A stretch of 64,000 bases of DNA from Flavobacteriaceae bacterium (GCA_018402385.1 JAGYJA010000011.1:186001-250000); one strand, 5' to 3'; numbered from the stretch's first letter, positions 1-10,342 are shown. Made by a program: numbers and translations. The notes: generated by a model from the letters alone, not told the origin.

Positions 1-3000
1 GCGATGTGATCACCTATACGTTAACGGTTACCAACACCGGAAACGTGACCTTGACTGATGTAGCAGTGAATGACCCCTTAACCGGCTTCACTACGACGAT
101 AGCTGAATTGTTACCTGGTCAGGTAGAAGTGTTCACCACGACCTACACCATTACACAGGCCGACGTAGACGCAGGCAGCGTATTGAACACCGCCACCGCG
201 AGCGGTACCGATCCGAATGACAATCCGATAGAAGATGAAGACGATGAGACCATTACGGCGAATCAGAACCCATCGATAGAAATCATTAAGAGCGCCGACC
301 CAAGCACTTATAGTGCAGCGGGCGATGTGATCACCTATACGTTAACGGTTACCAACACCGGAAACGTGACCTTGACTGATGTAGCAGTGAATGACCCCTT
401 AACCGGCTTCACTACGACGATAGCTGAATTGTTACCTGGTCAGGTAGAAGTGTTCACCACGACCTACACCATTACACAGGCCGACGTAGACGCAGGCAGC
501 GTATTGAACACCGCCACCGCGAGCGGTACCGATCCGAATGACAATCCGATAGAAGATGAAGACGATGAGACCATTACGGCGAATCAGAACCCATCGATAG
601 AAATCATTAAGAGCGCCGACCCAAGCACTTATAGTGCAGCGGGCGATGTGATCACCTATACGTTAACGGTTACCAACACCGGAAACGTGACCTTGACTGA
701 TGTAGCAGTGAATGACCCCTTAACCGGCTTCACTACGACGATAGCTGAATTGTTACCTGGTCAGGTAGAAGTGTTCACCACGACCTACACCATTACACAG
801 GCCGACGTAGACGCAGGCAGCGTATTGAACACCGCCACCGCGAGCGGTACCGATCCGAATGACAATCCGATAGAAGATGAAGACGATGAGACCATTACGG
901 CGAATCAGAACCCATCGATAGAAATCATTAAGAGCGCCGACCCAAGCACTTATAGTGCAGCGGGCGATGTGATCACCTATACGTTAACGGTTACCAACAC
1001 CGGAAACGTGACCTTGACTGATGTAGCAGTGAATGACCCCTTAACCGGCTTCACTACGACGATAGCTGAATTGTTACCTGGTCAGGTAGAAGTGTTCACC
1101 ACGACCTACACCATTACACAGGCCGACGTAGACGCAGGCAGCGTATTGAACACCGCCACCGCGAGCGGTACCGATCCGAATGACAATCCGATAGAAGATG
1201 AAGACGATGAGACCATTACGGCGAATCAGAACCCATCGATAGAAATCATTAAGAGCGCCGACCCAAGCACTTATAGTGCAGCGGGCGATGTGATCACCTA
1301 TACGTTAACGGTTACCAACACCGGAAACGTGACCTTGACTGATGTAGCAGTGAATGACCCCTTAACCGGCTTCACTACGACGATAGCTGAATTGTTACCT
1401 GGTCAGGTAGAAGTGTTCACCACGACCTACACCATTACACAGGCCGACGTAGACGCAGGCAGCGTATTGAACACCGCCACCGCGAGCGGTACCGATCCGA
1501 ATGACAATCCGATAGAAGATGAAGACGATGAGACCATTACGGCGAATCAGAACCCATCGATAGAAATCATTAAGAGCGCCGACCCAAGCACTTATAGTGC
1601 AGCGGGCGATGTGATCACCTATACGTTAACGGTTACCAACACCGGAAACGTGACCTTGACTGATGTAGCAGTGAATGACCCCTTAACCGGCTTCACTACG
1701 ACGATAGCTGAATTGTTACCTGGTCAGGTAGAAGTGTTCACCACGACCTACACCATTACACAGGCCGACGTAGACGCAGGCAGCGTATTGAACACCGCCA
1801 CCGCGAGCGGTACCGATCCGAATGACAATCCGATAGAAGATGAAGACGATGAGACCATTACGGCGAATCAGAACCCATCGATAGAAATCATTAAGAGCGC
1901 CGACCCAAGCACTTATAGTGCAGCGGGCGATGTGATCACCTATACGTTAACGGTTACCAACACCGGAAACGTGACCTTGACTGATGTAGCAGTGAATGAC
2001 CCCTTAACCGGCTTCACTACGACGATAGCTGAATTGTTACCTGGTCAGGTAGAAGTGTTCACCACGACCTACACCATTACACAGGCCGACGTAGACGCAG
2101 GCAGCGTATTGAACACCGCCACCGCGAGCGGTACCGATCCGAATGACAATCCGATAGAAGATGAAGACGATGAGACCATTACGGCGAATCAGAACCCATC
2201 GATAGAAATCATTAAGAGCGCCGACCCAAGCACTTATAGTGCAGCGGGCGATGTGATCACCTATACGTTAACGGTTACCAACACCGGAAACGTGACCTTG
2301 ACTGATGTAGCAGTGAATGACCCCTTAACCGGCTTCACTACGACGATAGCTGAATTGTTACCTGGTCAGGTAGAAGTGTTCACCACGACCTACACCATTA
2401 CACAGGCCGACGTAGACGCAGGCAGCGTATTGAACACCGCCACCGCGAGCGGTACCGATCCGAATGACAATCCGATAGAAGATGAAGACGATGAGACCAT
2501 TACGGCGAATCAGAACCCATCGATAGAAATCATTAAGAGCGCCGACCCAAGCACTTATAGTGCAGCGGGCGATGTGATCACCTATACGTTAACGGTTACC
2601 AACACCGGAAACGTGACCTTGACTGATGTAGCAGTGAATGACCCCTTAACCGGCTTCACTACGACGATAGCTGAATTGTTACCTGGTCAGGTAGAAGTGT
2701 TCACCACGACCTACACCATTACACAGGCCGACGTAGACGCAGGCAGCGTATTGAACACCGCCACCGCGAGCGGTACCGATCCGAATGACAATCCGATAGA
2801 AGATGAAGACGATGAGACCATTACGGCGAATCAGAACCCATCGATAGAAATCATTAAGAGCGCCGACCCAAGCACTTATAGTGCAGCGGGCGATGTGATC
2901 ACCTATACGTTAACGGTTACCAACACCGGAAACGTGACCTTGACTGATGTAGCAGTGAATGACCCCTTAACCGGCTTCACTACGACGATAGCTGAATTGT

Positions 3001-3167
3001 TACCTGGTCAGGTAGAAGTGTTCACCACGACCTACACCATTACACAGGCCGACGTAGACGCAGGCAGCGTATTGAACACCGCCACCGCGAGCGGTACCGA
3101 TCCGAATGACAATCCGATAGAAGATGAAGACGATGAGACCATTACGGCGAATCAGAACCCATCGATA
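1..3167 (+). repeat. Perfect 321-bp tandem array, ten units
   Basis: Units begin at 1, 322, 643, 964, 1285, 1606, 1927, 2248, 2569 and 2890. By eye they are identical base for base; the last diverges at about 3168. Each encodes one 107-residue adhesin domain. The array continues beyond the window's left edge, so total copy number is unknown. Absence of even silent differences implies recent amplification, gene conversion or assembly duplication/collapse. Confidence 0.95.
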
Positions 3168-6100
3168 GCAATTGTAAAGACATTTAAAATCGAGGGAGAT
3201 GATCCTTGTACAGTTTTAGGTGGTATTATCACTTATAGAATGTTTGTTACTAACACAGGTAATGTAACTTTGAGTAATATTGTAGTTTCAGACCCTTTAC
3301 TTGGTGGCGTTATTCCAGGACCTGTAATTGGAGATACAAACAATGATGGATTTTTAGATTTAAATGAAGAATGGACTTATACTGGAACTTATATAATAAC
3401 GCAAGAAGATATAGATGCGGGCGAAATAGTTAACCAGGCTACAGTTACTGCTGAAGCTCCAAACGGAGATGAAGTATCTGATGAATCTGGAACAGCAGTT
3501 GATAATGACGACCCTACTATTACAGAGCTTTGTCAGGAACCAATTATTGCGATTGTTAAAGAAGGCGAGTTCACCGGTCAGGGCGACTGTACGGTAGTAG
3601 GCGATGAGATTGTTTACACCTTTACAGTAACCAATGAAGGGAACGTAACCTTAAGCAATGTTGACGTAACCGATCCGTTAGCCGGTTTATCTGCTATCAC
3701 TTTTGTAGGAGGCGATACCAACAACGACGGTAACCTGGATATCGATGAAGTATGGACCTATACTGCAACCTATGCAGTAACCCAGGCCGACATCGATGCA
3801 GGCGAAGTCGTTAACCAGGCCACCGCTACAGCAGATGCTCCAAACGGAGACGAAGTAAGCGACTTGTCAGGAACCACGATAGAGAACGACGATCCAACAG
3901 TAGTTGAGTTATGTCAGGATGCACAGATTGCGATTGTTAAAGAAGGCGAGTTCACCGGTCAGGGCGACTGTACGGTAGTAGGCGATGAGATTGTTTACAC
4001 CTTTACAGTAACCAATGAAGGGAACGTAACCTTAAGCAATGTTGACGTAACCGATCCGTTAGCCGGTTTATCTGCTATCACTTTTGTAGGAGGCGATACC
4101 AACAACGACGGTAACCTGGATATTGATGAAGTATGGACCTATACTGCAACCTATGCAGTAACCCAGGCTGACATCGATGCAGGCGAAGTCGTTAACCAGG
4201 CCACCGCTACAGCAGATGCTCCAAACGGAGACGAAGTAAGCGACTTGTCAGGAACCACGATAGAGAACGACGATCCAACAGTAGTTGAGTTATGTCAGGA
4301 TGCACAGATTGCGATTGTTAAAGAAGGCGAGTTCACCGGTCAGGGCGACTGTACGGTAGTAGGCGATGAGATTGTTTACACCTTTACAGTAACCAATGAA
4401 GGGAACGTAACCTTAAGCAATGTTGACGTAACCGATCCGTTAGCCGGTTTATCTGCTATCACTTTTGTAGGAGGCGATACCAACAACGACGGTAACCTGG
4501 ATATTGATGAAGTATGGACCTATACTGCAACCTATGCAGTAACCCAGGCTGACATCGATGCAGGCGAAGTCGTTAACCAGGCCACCGCTACAGCAGATGC
4601 TCCAAACGGAGACGAAGTAAGCGACTTGTCAGGAACCACGATAGAGAACGACGATCCAACAGTAGTTGAGTTATGTCAGGATGCACAGATTGCGATTGTT
4701 AAAGAAGGCGAGTTCACCGGTCAGGGCGACTGTACGGTAGTAGGCGATGAGATTGTTTACACCTTTACAGTAACCAATGAAGGGAACGTAACCTTAAGCA
4801 ATGTTGACGTAACCGATCCGTTAGCCGGTTTATCTGCTATCACTTTTGTAGGAGGCGATACCAACAACGACGGTAACCTGGATATTGATGAAGTATGGAC
4901 CTATACTGCAACCTATGCAGTAACCCAGGCTGACATCGATGCAGGCGAAGTCGTTAACCAGGCCACCGCTACAGCAGATGCTCCAAACGGAGACGAAGTA
5001 AGCGACTTGTCAGGAACCACGATAGAGAACGACGATCCAACAGTAGTTGAGTTATGTCAGGATGCACAGATTGCGATTGTTAAAGAAGGCGAGTTCACCG
5101 GTCAGGGCGACTGTACGGTAGTAGGCGATGAGATTGTTTACACCTTTACAGTAACCAATGAAGGGAACGTAACCTTAAGCAATGTTGACGTAACCGATCC
5201 GTTAGCCGGTTTATCTGCTATCACTTTTGTAGGAGGCGATACCAACAACGACGGTAACCTGGATATTGATGAAGTATGGACGTATACTGCAACCTATGAA
5301 GTAACCCAGGCCGACATCGATGCAGGCGAAGTCGTTAACCAGGCCACCGCTACGGCAGATGCTCCAAACGGAGACGAAGTAAGCGACTTGTCAGGAACCA
5401 CGATAGAGAACGACGATCCAACAGTAGTTGAGTTATGTCAGGATGCACAGATTGCGATTGTTAAAGAAGGCGAGTTCACCGGTCAGGGCGACTGTACGGT
5501 AGTAGGCGATGAGATTGTTTACACCTTTACAGTAACCAATGAAGGGAACGTAACCTTAAGCAATGTTGACGTAACCGATCCGTTAGCCGGTTTATCTGCT
5601 ATCACTTTTGTAGGAGGCGATACCAACAACGACGGTAACCTGGATATTGATGAAGTATGGACCTATACTGCAACCTATGCAGTAACCCAGGCTGACATCG
5701 ATGCAGGCGAAGTCGTTAACCAGGCCACCGCTACCGCAGAAGCTCCAAACGGAGACGAAGTAAGCGACTTGTCAGGCACCACGATAGAGAACGACGAGCC
5801 AACAGTAGTTGAGTTATGTCAGGATGCAGAGATAGCCATTGTTAAAGAAGGCGAGTTCACTGGTCAGGGTGACTGTACGGTAGTAGGCGATGAGATTGTT
5901 TACACCTTCACAGTAACCAATGAAGGCAACGTGACCTTGAGCGATGTAGAAGTAACAGATCCATTAGCCGGTCTGTCAGCCATCACCTTTGTAGGTGGCG
6001 ATACCAACACCGACGGCAACCTGGATATTGATGAAGTATGGACGTACACTGCCACTTATGCAGTGACCCAGGCCGACATCGATGCAGGCGAAGTAGTTAA

Positions 6101-7319
6101 CCAGGCCACCGCTACCGCAGAAGCTCCAAACGGAGACGAAGTAAGCGACTTGTCAGGCACCACGATAGAGAACGACGAGCCAACAGTAGTTGAGCTATGT
6201 CAGGATGCAGCTATTGCACTTGTGAAAGGTGGTGTATTTAATGGAGAAGGAGATTGCGCAGAAGTAGGTGACACAATAACTTATACTTTTGAAGTAAGCA
6301 ATCAAGGTAATGTACCACTTAGTGATATTGTATTAAGTGATCCGTTATTTGAAGATCCAAACCCATTAGTTGATATAGAATTTGTTAGTGGTGACACTAA
6401 TAGTGATGGACTTCTTGATATTGATGAATTGTGGGTTTATACTGCAGTCTATGTAATCACACAAGAGGATATTGATGCAGGAGAGGTTATAAACCAGGCA
6501 TTTGTTGAAGGGTTGGATCCTAATGGAATACCAGCAAGTGATGTTTCAGGAACTGCAATTGATAATGATGAGCCAACAGTAGTTGAGTTATGTCAGCAGA
6601 TGGCTATCGCTCTTGAAAAAGTAGGTGTTTGGGATGACAACAATGGAGATGGTTCAGCACAAGTAGGAGAGACCATCACTTATGCCTTTACAGTTTACAA
6701 CACAGGAACAGTGACACTCTATAATATTACTATAGATGATCCACTTGTACCGGTACAAGGAGGTCCAATAGCAAGCTTAGCGCCGGGAGAGTCTGATAAT
6801 ACAACATTTACTGCAGTATATGTGATTACACAGGAAGATCTAGATACAGGTGAAGTGGTGAATCAAGCTACAGTATTTGCTGAAGATATCAATGGGAACA
6901 CTATCGAGGATTTATCAGATGACCCGAATGATTTAACTGATATTGATATTAATGGAAATGGAAACCCTGATGATCCGACTGTGGTAGTATTGCCGCAAGT
7001 TGCACCAGCTTGTGAATATATTATTTACAACTATGTAACTCCAAACGGAGATGGTAATAATGATTACTTTAGAATTGACTGTATCGAAGATTTTCCAAAT
7101 AACAATGTTCAAATATTTAACAGATGGGGGATTCTTGTCTTCGAAACTGACGGATATAGTAATGAAACCAATGACTTTAGAGGAATATCTGATGGTAGAG
7201 TAACAGTGAAGCAGGATGATTTATTACCAACGGGAACATATTTTTATATCATCAGGTTCACTGGTGATGAGAATCCAGGGAAGAGTAGTTATTCAGGATA
7301 TTTATACTTAAACAGATAA
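1..7319 (+). CDS. Giant repeat surface adhesin, T9SS type B C-terminal signal (5' partial)
   Basis: The reading frame is open from the first base, so the start and signal peptide lie upstream; the first GTG in the window is not a true start. About 2,438 residues are visible. They are Ig-like DUF11/DUF7507-type repeats (the 'TNTGNVTL..V.V.DPL' and 'ITQADxDAG' motifs recur). Ten 107-residue units are cysteine-free. One intermediate unit and seven 127-residue units each carry two cysteines and an EF-hand-like loop of form DTNNDGNLDIDE, and two divergent units follow. The last ~90 residues ('TPNGDGNNDYF', 'IFNRWGILVFETDGY', 'PTGTYFYIIRF') are the gliding-motility-associated type B sorting domain (CHU_C/TIGR04131) read by the type IX secretion system. 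PorP/SprF follows 57 bp downstream, as is usual for SprB-like adhesins. The role is inferred to be cell-surface adhesion, possibly gliding. Confidence 0.93.
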   Translation, partial: DVITYTLTVTNTGNVTLTDVAVNDPLTGFTTTIAELLPGQVEVFTTTYTITQADVDAGSVLNTATASGTDPNDNPIEDEDDETITANQNPSIEIIKSADPSTYSAAGDVITYTLTVTNTGNVTLTDVAVNDPLTGFTTTIAELLPGQVEVFTTTYTITQADVDAGSVLNTATASGTDPNDNPIEDEDDETITANQNPSIEIIKSADPSTYSAAGDVITYTLTVTNTGNVTLTDVAVNDPLTGFTTTIAELLPGQVEVFTTTYTITQADVDAGSVLNTATASGTDPNDNPIEDEDDETITANQNPSIEIIKSADPSTYSAAGDVITYTLTVTNTGNVTLTDVAVNDPLTGFTTTIAELLPGQVEVFTTTYTITQADVDAGSVLNTATASGTDPNDNPIEDEDDETITANQNPSIEIIKSADPSTYSAAGDVITYTLTVTNTGNVTLTDVAVNDPLTGFTTTIAELLPGQVEVFTTTYTITQADVDAGSVLNTATASGTDPNDNPIEDEDDETITANQNPSIEIIKSADPSTYSAAGDVITYTLTVTNTGNVTLTDVAVNDPLTGFTTTIAELLPGQVEVFTTTYTITQADVDAGSVLNTATASGTDPNDNPIEDEDDETITANQNPSIEIIKSADPSTYSAAGDVITYTLTVTNTGNVTLTDVAVNDPLTGFTTTIAELLPGQVEVFTTTYTITQADVDAGSVLNTATASGTDPNDNPIEDEDDETITANQNPSIEIIKSADPSTYSAAGDVITYTLTVTNTGNVTLTDVAVNDPLTGFTTTIAELLPGQVEVFTTTYTITQADVDAGSVLNTATASGTDPNDNPIEDEDDETITANQNPSIEIIKSADPSTYSAAGDVITYTLTVTNTGNVTLTDVAVNDPLTGFTTTIAELLPGQVEVFTTTYTITQADVDAGSVLNTATASGTDPNDNPIEDEDDETITANQNPSIEIIKSADPSTYSAAGDVITYTLTVTNTGNVTLTDVAVNDPLTGFTTTIAELLPGQVEVFTTTYTITQADVDAGSVLNTATASGTDPNDNPIEDEDDETITANQNPSIAIVKTFKIEGDDPCTVLGGIITYRMFVTNTGNVTLSNIVVSDPLLGGVIPGPVIGDTNNDGFLDLNEEWTYTGTYIITQEDIDAGEIVNQATVTAEAPNGDEVSDESGTAVDNDDPTITELCQEPIIAIVKEGEFTGQGDCTVVGDEIVYTFTVTNEGNVTLSNVDVTDPLAGLSAITFVGGDTNNDGNLDIDEVWTYTATYAVTQADIDAGEVVNQATATADAPNGDEVSDLSGTTIENDDPTVVELCQDAQIAIVKEGEFTGQGDCTVVGDEIVYTFTVTNEGNVTLSNVDVTDPLAGLSAITFVGGDTNNDGNLDIDEVWTYTATYAVTQADIDAGEVVNQATATADAPNGDEVSDLSGTTIENDDPTVVELCQDAQIAIVKEGEFTGQGDCTVVGDEIVYTFTVTNEGNVTLSNVDVTDPLAGLSAITFVGGDTNNDGNLDIDEVWTYTATYAVTQADIDAGEVVNQATATADAPNGDEVSDLSGTTIENDDPTVVELCQDAQIAIVKEGEFTGQGDCTVVGDEIVYTFTVTNEGNVTLSNVDVTDPLAGLSAITFVGGDTNNDGNLDIDEVWTYTATYAVTQADIDAGEVVNQATATADAPNGDEVSDLSGTTIENDDPTVVELCQDAQIAIVKEGEFTGQGDCTVVGDEIVYTFTVTNEGNVTLSNVDVTDPLAGLSAITFVGGDTNNDGNLDIDEVWTYTATYEVTQADIDAGEVVNQATATADAPNGDEVSDLSGTTIENDDPTVVELCQDAQIAIVKEGEFTGQGDCTVVGDEIVYTFTVTNEGNVTLSNVDVTDPLAGLSAITFVGGDTNNDGNLDIDEVWTYTATYAVTQADIDAGEVVNQATATAEAPNGDEVSDLSGTTIENDEPTVVELCQDAEIAIVKEGEFTGQGDCTVVGDEIVYTFTVTNEGNVTLSDVEVTDPLAGLSAITFVGGDTNTDGNLDIDEVWTYTATYAVTQADIDAGEVVNQATATAEAPNGDEVSDLSGTTIENDEPTVVELCQDAAIALVKGGVFNGEGDCAEVGDTITYTFEVSNQGNVPLSDIVLSDPLFEDPNPLVDIEFVSGDTNSDGLLDIDELWVYTAVYVITQEDIDAGEVINQAFVEGLDPNGIPASDVSGTAIDNDEPTVVELCQQMAIALEKVGVWDDNNGDGSAQVGETITYAFTVYNTGTVTLYNITIDDPLVPVQGGPIASLAPGESDNTTFTAVYVITQEDLDTGEVVNQATVFAEDINGNTIEDLSDDPNDLTDIDINGNGNPDDPTVVVLPQVAPACEYIIYNYVTPNGDGNNDYFRIDCIEDFPNNNVQIFNRWGILVFETDGYSNETNDFRGISDGRVTVKQDDLLPTGTYFYIIRFTGDENPGKSSYSGYLYLNR
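3561..6227 (+). repeat. 381-bp tandem array, seven units
   Basis: Units begin at 3561, 3942, 4323, 4704, 5085, 5466 and 5847. The inner units are nearly identical, with a few silent changes. The outer units, especially the seventh, differ more. Each encodes a 127-residue adhesin domain with two cysteines and a DxNxDGxxDxxE calcium-type loop. Confidence 0.93.
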
Positions 7320-7323
7320 AAAT

Positions 7324-7357
7324 ATAACACTGCGGTGTTTAAACACCGCAGTGTTAT
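7324..7357. terminator. Perfect palindrome after the adhesin gene
   Basis: A 34-bp perfect inverted repeat begins five bases after the adhesin stop codon, centred on TTTAAA between GGTG and CACC arms. It probably ends or attenuates adhesin transcription before porP/sprF. It lacks a long T tract. Confidence 0.6.
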
Positions 7358-7376
7358 TCATTAAATATAAAATACA

Positions 7377-8315
7377 ATGAAAAAAAGTTACATAGCAATA
7401 ATCGTCTCAGTTTTATTTGGGAGTATATTTACAAGTTCTGCACAACAAGACCCGCAGTACACTCAGTATATGTACAACACTCAAGTTGTGAATCCAGCAT
7501 ATGCAGGTTCGCGAGAGTCCCTTAGCATAGGTGGATTATACAGGTCACAATGGGTTGGTCTTGATGGAGCCCCTAAAACTTTCACTTTATCTGGTCATTC
7601 ACCATTAGGATTCAGTAATTTAGGTTTAGGTCTTTCATTAGTGAGAGATGAGATTGGACCTTCAACTGAGACTTGGGCAAACGTAGATATTTCTTATACC
7701 ATACAGACTTCAGATAATGGAAAATTAGCATTTGGAATTAAGACAGGAGCCAGTTTTCTTAGTATTAATTATAATGAGTTAACTATAGCAGATCCTAATG
7801 ATATTCCTGAAAGCAATATTGATAATAATGTTAATTTTCAAATAGGAGCAGGAGCATTTTATTATACCGATCGTTTTTATGTAGGTCTTTCAGTACCAAA
7901 TTTTGTTGAATCAAGCCATTTTGATGAGGCAAGCATTGAAAACTCAAATCTAAGTGCCATTGGAAAAGAACGATTGCATTATTTCTTGATTGCAGGTCAT
8001 GTTTTCGATTTATCAGAGAATGTAAAGTTTAAACCGGCAGTGATGACAAAATTAGTAACAGGGTCTCCTTTACAGGTTGATGGTTCCGCTAATTTTATGT
8101 TTTATGACAAGTTTGTTTTGGGCGGAGCCTATCGATGGAGTGCAGCCTGGAGTGCAATGGTAGGCTTTCAAATGACAGATGAATTGTTCCTTGGCTTTGG
8201 CTATGACAGAGAGACCACAGATTTGACCAAATTTAATGATGGATCATTTGAGGTCTTCTTACGATTTGAACTATTTAAGAAACCTGAACGCATATTATCA
8301 CCTAGATTCTTCTAA
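7377..8315 (+). CDS. PorP/SprF family type IX secretion system membrane protein
   Basis: A 312-residue outer-membrane beta-barrel protein with a signal peptide (about residues 1-22, ending SSAQQDPQ). The family hallmark follows directly: 'YTQYMYNTQVVNPAYAGSRE', then 'GLYRSQWVGLDGAPKT'. The C-terminus ends on a beta strand. In Flavobacterium, SprF is needed for surface delivery of SprB, and many type B substrates have a PorP-like partner encoded immediately downstream, as here. This copy therefore probably serves the giant adhesin rather than general T9SS function. The length is normal for the family, and ATG at 7377 is the natural start before the signal peptide. Confidence 0.92.
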   Translation: MKKSYIAIIVSVLFGSIFTSSAQQDPQYTQYMYNTQVVNPAYAGSRESLSIGGLYRSQWVGLDGAPKTFTLSGHSPLGFSNLGLGLSLVRDEIGPSTETWANVDISYTIQTSDNGKLAFGIKTGASFLSINYNELTIADPNDIPESNIDNNVNFQIGAGAFYYTDRFYVGLSVPNFVESSHFDEASIENSNLSAIGKERLHYFLIAGHVFDLSENVKFKPAVMTKLVTGSPLQVDGSANFMFYDKFVLGGAYRWSAAWSAMVGFQMTDELFLGFGYDRETTDLTKFNDGSFEVFLRFELFKKPERILSPRFF

Positions 8316-8333
8316 CCCAGAAAACTGTAAAAG

Positions 8334-10274
8334 ATGAAAATAATATATAGAATTAGCATGGTATTTTTAGTGGTATTTTTAAGCACTGAAATAAGCTATG
8401 GACAAAGAACACAATTGAAGAAAGCAGAAAAAGCCTATGAAGAATATGCTTATATAGATGCTCAAGAAATTTATTTAAAAGTAATTTCCGATGGGTACCG
8501 TTCTGCTCAGATATTAAAAAGACTGGGAAACACTTACTATTTTAATGCAGATTACCCTAATGCCGCCAAGTGGTATGGGGAGCTTATTAAAGATTTTCCT
8601 GAAGAAACAGAACCTGAGTACTATTTCAGAGCTGCTCAAAGTTATAAGAGTACAGGCGACTATAAAAGGTCTGATGAATTGATGGATAGCTTTGCAACAA
8701 AAGGAGGTCTCACCCGTGTGATTCAAAACTATAGAGACAATAAGGATTATTTAAGTGATATTCAAAGCAAGTCAGACCGCTATGTGTTAGAGTCTGTATC
8801 TGTAAACACTGCAAACTCAGATTTTGGGCCTTCGTTTTTTATGGAAGATAAGATTGTATTTGCTTCAGCTATGGATACTGTTGTAGATGGAAAATTAAGA
8901 TTACACGATTGGAATAATCAGCCCTTTTTGAATTTGTACATGGCTGATAGAAGTGAAGACGGTAAACTTTCAAATACAACTAAACTTACAGGTGATATCA
9001 ATACAATTTTTCACGAGTCTTCAGCGGTCTTTTCAAAAGACGGAAACACTGTTTACTTTACAAGAAATAATTATGTAGAAGGAAAAAAGAGAAGAGATAG
9101 TGACAGAAACATAAGGCTGAAGTTGTTCAAAGCAACAAAATTAGGTGATAATTTTTGGTCAAATGTTCAAGAACTTCCTTTCAATAGTGATGATTATTCA
9201 GTAGCCCACCCGGCTTTGAGTCCAGATGGAAAGCGACTTTATTTTTCTTCAGATATGTCTGGCACAAACGGTATGTCAGATTTGTGGTTTGTTGATATTA
9301 TGGAAGACGATTCTTATGGTACACCAGTAAATTTGGGAGCAACCATAAATACTGAAGCAAGAGAGAGTTTTCCTTTTATAAGCAAAGAGAATGTTCTTTA
9401 TTTTTCAACAGATGGTAGAGCCGGATTGGGAGGTTTGGATATTTATTACACAGAACTTGATGAAGAAGGAATGCCCACAGTAATTAATTCTTTAGGTTCA
9501 CCGGTGAACAGTAATAAGGATGATTTTGGGTTTATCATTGATGAGGAAACAAATTTAGGATATCTATCATCAAACAGAGATGGAGCATCTGGAAGTGTGG
9601 GTGATGATATCTATTTGGTGATGCGCATTTGTGAGATAACAGTTTCAGGCTTAGTAACAGACATTGATACCGGGGAATTATTGCCTAACTCCATTGTTAT
9701 TGTTTTTGATGAAGAAAATAATGAAGTTGCCACTATGACCGTAGGTTCAAATGCACGTTATAGTTTTAATTTAGAATGTGATAAGCAATATACTGTTAGA
9801 GGAGCGAAAGAAGGCTATGAACCCACTGAAAAGGTAATTAATACCCCTAATGAGTCTTCAACGATAGATTTACCACTTGAGTTGAAATCAAGTGATGAGT
9901 GTCCTCCAAATGATTTGGGATGCAGACTGGCGCTTCAACCCATCTATTTTGATTTTGACAGATACAACATTCGACCTGATGCAGCAATTGAACTTGCAAA
10001 AATACTAGCAGCGATGCGTGAGTATCCAGAGTTGATTATTCACATAGAGTCACATACAGATAGCAGAGGAAGTGATACTTATAACGAGTTGCTTTCTGAA
10101 AGAAGAGCTCAATCAACCCTTGAATGGTTAGTGAGTAATGGAATAAGCAGAGATAGACTGAGCGCTAAAGGTTATGGCGAATACAGATTGATTAATGAGT
10201 GTGCCGATGGTGTACAGTGTACTGAAGAAGCACATCAACTCAATAGAAGATCTATGTTTATTATACAAAATTAA
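8334..10274 (+). CDS. PorE/SprE-context TPR-PD40-OmpA family protein
   Basis: A 646-residue secreted protein with a signal peptide to about residue 23. It has TPR-like helices (~28-130), a WD40-like/PD40 propeller (~150-430, repeated 'SPDGKRLYFSSD' type strands), a carboxypeptidase-regulatory-like domain (~435-515) and a C-terminal OmpA domain (~530-646). The OmpA domain shows 'DRYNIRPDA', 'ESHTDSRGSDTYN' and 'LSERRA', the peptidoglycan-binding signature. This is the architecture of PorE, a periplasmic T9SS component that anchors the machinery to peptidoglycan. It lies 18 bp after the PorP/SprF gene, so the two are probably cotranscribed. Whether it is the core PorE or a paralogue dedicated to the upstream adhesin cannot be decided here. 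Confidence 0.9.
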   Translation: MKIIYRISMVFLVVFLSTEISYGQRTQLKKAEKAYEEYAYIDAQEIYLKVISDGYRSAQILKRLGNTYYFNADYPNAAKWYGELIKDFPEETEPEYYFRAAQSYKSTGDYKRSDELMDSFATKGGLTRVIQNYRDNKDYLSDIQSKSDRYVLESVSVNTANSDFGPSFFMEDKIVFASAMDTVVDGKLRLHDWNNQPFLNLYMADRSEDGKLSNTTKLTGDINTIFHESSAVFSKDGNTVYFTRNNYVEGKKRRDSDRNIRLKLFKATKLGDNFWSNVQELPFNSDDYSVAHPALSPDGKRLYFSSDMSGTNGMSDLWFVDIMEDDSYGTPVNLGATINTEARESFPFISKENVLYFSTDGRAGLGGLDIYYTELDEEGMPTVINSLGSPVNSNKDDFGFIIDEETNLGYLSSNRDGASGSVGDDIYLVMRICEITVSGLVTDIDTGELLPNSIVIVFDEENNEVATMTVGSNARYSFNLECDKQYTVRGAKEGYEPTEKVINTPNESSTIDLPLELKSSDECPPNDLGCRLALQPIYFDFDRYNIRPDAAIELAKILAAMREYPELIIHIESHTDSRGSDTYNELLSERRAQSTLEWLVSNGISRDRLSAKGYGEYRLINECADGVQCTEEAHQLNRRSMFIIQN

Positions 10275-10297
10275 GTTTAAGTTTTAAGTTAGATTTT

Positions 10298-10342
10298 AAG
10301 CGTCCCGTTCTGATAAAATTCAGTTAATGGGACGCTTTTTTT
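10298..10342 (+). terminator. Rho-independent terminator after the adhesin/PorP/OmpA cluster
   Basis: GCGTCCC at 10300 pairs with GGGACGC at 10329, extended by AA/TT, and is followed by a run of seven T. Confidence 0.85.

Noticed and set aside
6-8. GTG at position 6 as the start of the adhesin gene
   Set aside because: The frame is open to base 1 and the codon falls mid-repeat; the true start is outside the window.
1-3167. Regular tandem repeats that might suggest a CRISPR array or satellite
   Set aside because: The 321-bp period is a multiple of three and the whole array is one open protein frame of Ig-like domains; there are no short repeats with unique spacers.
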